8,349 nucleotides of DNA from Firmicutes bacterium CAG:170 (lineage in GTDB: Bacteria; Bacillota; Clostridia; Oscillospirales; Oscillospiraceae), in contig FR887192.1 of NCBI GenBank assembly GCA_000436735.1, positions 1-8,349 of the forward strand, given 5' to 3'. Under the pieces are notes generated by a model. That model made no database searches, had not been told where the DNA came from, and saw only the letters and a program-made list of their open reading frames with translations. The position numbers and the translations under genes are program-made. Below, piece by piece: positions 6,736 through 8,349 of the stretch. Each line of letters opens with the position of its first letter. Within the stretch, counting starts at the first letter, position 1.

Positions 6736-7005
6736 TCACATCTCCATTTCCATGTCCATTTCCGGATGCTCTGCGCCTGCCCACATCGCGTTCGCTGTCA
6801 TCCAGATCAGCAGCGCCGCATTGCCGGAGTCCTGGCTCAGTACAAAATCCATTGTCGAGACCTCCGCTCCGGCCAGCTTCCGGATATCAGGGATCAAAAC
6901 AAAAATGATCTGCCACGTCGGCATATGAAACACGAACATCCGGCGCGGCAGGACCGTTTTCCTTGTCGGCACGGCAAAGGCGCTGCTGAGAATGAGAAGG
7001 AGCAT
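6736..7005 (-). CDS. Small putative membrane protein, 89 aa, probably a degraded gene
   Basis: Not recognised. The protein begins with a hydrophobic segment (MLLLILSSAFAV), continues through a basic turn (PTRKTVLPRR) and a second hydrophobic patch (TWQIIFVLIP), and ends with an unusual acidic Met-rich tail (PEMDMEMEM). The same frame stays open 14 codons upstream and encodes residues that extend the hydrophobic segment (TYLPAAGIGAG) until a TGA. In a neighbouring frame an ATG-AAG-CAG begins at that point (7049). The original start may therefore have been there and been lost by a frameshift, in which case the ATG at 7005 is only the first usable codon left. A weak AGGTG lies upstream of it. 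The stop falls only six bases before the hydrolase-remnant ATG, suggesting the two once formed an operon. Confidence 0.4.
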   Translation of the reverse strand: MLLLILSSAFAVPTRKTVLPRRMFVFHMPTWQIIFVLIPDIRKLAGAEVSTMDFVLSQDSGNAALLIWMTANAMWAGAEHPEMDMEMEM

Positions 7006-7049
7006 TCCCGCACCTATACCGGCCGCCGGGAGGTATGTGCTGCTTCATA

Positions 7050-7350
7050 CTTTGCTCTTTCGCCTCTTGGTTAGTTGGCTCTAACCATTATGTCATGGAA
7101 AAGCCGCTCTCAGGCGGCGATCTCACTGGTCTCCCTCTTGCTTCGGGTCTCTTCCGCAGCTTCCATGGCACGGCCGGACTTTTTGATTATATTTCAGCAC
7201 TGAAATCCCGCTTCTTCAAGGCAGGCGCAGGAAGAACATACAAAAATATGTCAGATACCGCGCATATCAGAAGCCCAATAGCAGGATCTCTTTTGAAAAG
7301 CTGCCGTCTCCCCTGCGGCTGCATTTTTAATTTTGAATTTTTCAAAAACG
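7050..7350. other. Non-coding gap with several short inverted repeats
   Basis: I find no convincing gene here. On the minus strand short open stretches are broken by stops. Three inverted repeats are visible: TGGTTAG/CTAACCA (7068-7074 and 7081-7087, 6-base loop), GCCGC/GCGGC (7103-7107 and 7114-7118), and ATTTCAG-CA-CTGAAAT (7191-7206), which is more like an operator than a hairpin. Their role is unknown. The zone probably held the leader of the decayed gene to its left. Confidence 0.5.
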
Positions 7351-7381
7351 GGCTTGACAATTCGTCAGATTATGCTATAAT
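7331..7381 (+). promoter_or_regulatory. Near-consensus promoter of tRNA-Thr with upstream AT-rich palindrome
   Basis: A perfect -35 TTGACA (7354-7359) and a perfect -10 TATAAT (7376-7381) are 16 bases apart, about 27 bases before the mature tRNA. Immediately upstream, TTTTGAA-TTT-TTCAAAA (7331-7347) is an AT-rich palindrome placed where an UP element would bind the RNA polymerase alpha subunit. Strong constitutive expression is expected for a tRNA. Confidence 0.85.
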
Positions 7382-7407
7382 AAGCGAGCTGTTTGAGAAA
7401 CAAGCAT

Positions 7408-7483
7408 GCTGCTGTAGCTCAGTCGGTAGAGCGCGTCATTGGTAATGACGAGGTCGGCAGTTCGAATCTGCCCAGCAGCTCCA
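7408..7483 (+). tRNA. tRNA-Thr, anticodon GGT
   Basis: A complete 76-base cloverleaf. The acceptor stem is GCTGCTG/CAGCAGC (7408-7414, 7473-7479). The D arm is GCTC-AGTCGGTA-GAGC (7417-7432). The anticodon stem CGTCA/TGACG carries loop TTGGTAA with anticodon GGT (7441-7443). A 5-base variable loop AGGTC and T arm GGCAG-TTCGAAT-CTGCC (7456-7472) follow. The discriminator is T7480 and CCA is encoded (7481-7483). It reads the threonine codons ACC and ACU. It has its own promoter upstream and a terminator directly after the CCA. Confidence 0.98.
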
Positions 7484-7484
7484 G

Positions 7485-7520
7485 AAAAATCCTTGAAACC
7501 GCACGGTTTCGAGGATTTTT
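7485..7520 (+). terminator. Intrinsic terminator of the tRNA-Thr gene
   Basis: A 16-bp stem (AAAAATCCTTGAAACC at 7485-7500, GGTTTCGAGGATTTTT at 7505-7520) with one T-G wobble closes on a GCAC loop, and T-rich sequence (TCTATTTTTT) follows. It begins one base after the encoded CCA. The same hairpin would also serve minus-strand transcripts from the integrase relic. Confidence 0.9.
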
Positions 7521-7553
7521 TCTATTTTTTGTAAGCAGCTTATTTCTGACGTT

Positions 7554-7575
7554 TTCCAACAAATCTTCCAACAAA
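7554..7575 (+). repeat. Two 10-bp direct repeats TTCCAACAAA
   Basis: TTCCAACAAA occurs at 7554-7563 and 7566-7575, a 12-base period, between the tRNA terminator and the end of the integrase relic. Its position next to a tRNA-targeting integrase makes integrase binding sites one possibility, but the pair is short and could be chance. Confidence 0.5.
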
Positions 7576-7591
7576 ATAACCCGTGCAGCCG

Positions 7592-8226
7592 CTACATGGC
7601 GGCAAGCAGCCTGACAAGCTCCGGTTTTTCAGCAAGAATCTGAAGAACTTTTTGCATCTCACTGGTCGGTGCAAATGCCCCCGGTGTCGGCGTCTGAAAG
7701 AAGTTTTCATCCACTTTTTGCGCCAGAAGCAGTCGTTCCTCATTGTTCGTATGCGCATATACCTCCGTCACCATGCGGGCCTGCGCGTAACCGGTGTCGC
7801 CCTGAACCGCCTTGATGTTGCCGCGGCTGATCTGGAGCTTGATAGAGGTGCTGCTGTGCCGCAGACTGTGAAACACAACGCTCCGCAGTTCGTTTTCCTG
7901 AATAAACGTCGACAGCATTTGGTCGATCTGCCGCGGCTCATACGGGTGGCCACACCCGGCTGTGCAAGAACCAAATTAAAATCCTTGTAGTCAGAGCCAA
8001 GCAGCATCTTCTCTTCGTCCTGCCGATTCTTCGTCTCGATCAGTGCCAGTGCAACGGTTTTCGGAAGGAAGACCGTGCGGACGCTGCTGGCTGTTTTCGG
8101 CGTTTTTAATGTGAGCATTGTCTTGCAGTTTGTCCGCTTCCACTCCGGAAACGTAAAAAAGACTTTGCTCCGGCCGCGCTTTTCCAGTGCCTCCACACTG
8201 CTCTTTTCACAGCATTTGGATTTCAC
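7592..8226 (-). pseudogene. Tyrosine integrase (phage/ICE type), C-terminal catalytic half, truncated and frameshifted
   Basis: Site-specific recombinase remnant. From a GTG-like codon at 8226 the frame reads CCEKSSVEALEKRGRSKVFF, then LTLKTPKTASSVRTVFLPKTVALAL and NLVLAQ, the beta strands of the integrase catalytic domain. Near 7960 the match shifts by one base to AGCGHPYEPRQIDQMLSTF, then HSLRHSS (catalytic His and Arg, box II), GDTGYAQARMVTEVYAHTN (catalytic Tyr in VYAH), and the usual tail ending in LVRLLAAM. The box III His, normally in a GDTGH-type motif, is Tyr here. The N-terminal arm- and core-binding domains and the first catalytic Arg are absent: at about 8215 the resemblance stops and AT-rich non-coding sequence begins, with an in-frame TAA just beyond. 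With three defects it cannot recombine. It reads toward tRNA-Thr, fitting a past integration at that tRNA. Its own excision or attachment genes are not in view. Confidence 0.87.
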
Positions 8227-8295
8227 CCTCTCACTTTACAACGGACATTTTTTCTGCATTTATTGACTATCCTAATTGTAAAATTTCTATGAATT

Positions 8296-8314
8296 AAGCT
8301 AAAATGCTTAGCTT
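8296..8314. repeat. Small inverted repeat in the AT-rich right end
   Basis: AAGCTAA (8296-8302) and TTAGCTT (8308-8314) form a perfect 7-bp stem with loop AATGC. It sits exactly where the candidate minus-strand promoter would begin its transcript, so it could be a 5' stem-loop or an operator. The surrounding 8227-8349 stretch is AT-rich and has no gene. Confidence 0.6.
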
Positions 8315-8320
8315 GCAGCT

Positions 8321-8349
8321 ATTGTACTATACATACTAGTTTAAGTCAA
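8321..8349 (-). promoter_or_regulatory. Candidate minus-strand promoter at the right edge
   Basis: On the minus strand TTGACT (8349-8344) and TACAAT (8326-8321) are spaced by exactly 17 bases, a good sigma-A-type match. Transcription would start near 8314 and run through a 7-bp hairpin and into the integrase relic, about 90 bases upstream of its GTG. What it originally served lies outside the window. Confidence 0.5.

Noticed and set aside
4470..6908. 812-aa plus-strand open frame antisense to the aldolase and zinc-ribbon genes
   Set aside because: It lies wholly opposite two well-supported genes, is very rich in Arg, His and Leu, and has no recognisable domain or ribosome site. It is open because of the high GC content and codon bias of the real genes.
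7035..7445. 136-aa plus-strand open frame before and into the tRNA
   Set aside because: It runs through the tRNA promoter and half of the tRNA, and has no domain or ribosome site.
7456..7483. Second copy of the tRNA-Thr 3' end as an attachment-site repeat within the window
   Set aside because: I looked for it past the integrase relic and found none before 8349. It may lie outside the window.
1..8349. CRISPR array, rRNA or riboswitch
   Set aside because: There are no regularly spaced repeats and no rRNA-like or recognisable aptamer sequence. Hairpins found are terminators or short inverted repeats.

Overview
The window looks like chromosome from a GC-rich anaerobic Firmicute, most probably an Oscillospiraceae/Ruminococcaceae-type Clostridia. 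The reasons are the 2[4Fe-4S] clostridial ferredoxin, strong GGAGG ribosome sites, a TTG start, a CCA-encoding tRNA, a yabB-rsmI pair as in Firmicutes, and protein sequences typical of gut clostridia. This taxonomy is inferred from protein flavour and was not checked against a database.

Layout. Positions 1-1252 (minus) hold the N-terminal 417 residues of a ClpC/ClpA-type AAA+ unfoldase that runs off the left edge. It is divergent from a 56-aa ferredoxin (1414-1584) with a good promoter. A strong hairpin separates the ferredoxin from a tight plus-strand operon: a YabB/TrmN6-type methyltransferase (1657-2370), RsmI (2372-3214) and a one-domain TfoX/Sxy protein (3239-3553). A bidirectional terminator (3575-3604) closes this operon and the opposing one.

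The opposing minus-strand operon reads, in transcription order, a zinc-ribbon/proline-rich/one-TM/coiled-coil protein of unknown function (6338-5454), a 430-aa double class II aldolase (5426-4134) and an L-fucose-mutarotase-like FucU/RbsD gene (4109-3635). The aldolase's second half has lost most of the catalytic residues. The FucU gene is frameshifted, and its conserved Gly-His-Gly-Asp segment is replaced by a very GC-rich stretch. The pairing of aldolase and mutarotase suggests deoxy-sugar or sugar-phosphate catabolism, but the substrate is not determinable here.

The right-hand third (6514-8349) is a decaying accessory zone. It contains a small putative membrane-protein gene and a short alpha/beta-hydrolase remnant, about 300 bases without a convincing gene, and a tRNA-Thr(GGT) with a near-consensus promoter and strong terminator. 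Beyond these lies the C-terminal half of a phage-type tyrosine integrase, cut off upstream, frameshifted and with a substituted catalytic residue. It reads toward the tRNA, as expected for the relic of an element that once integrated there. The last about 120 bases are AT-rich and carry a good minus-strand promoter over a small hairpin. I see no intact new defence or mobile system, no CRISPR array and no rRNA.
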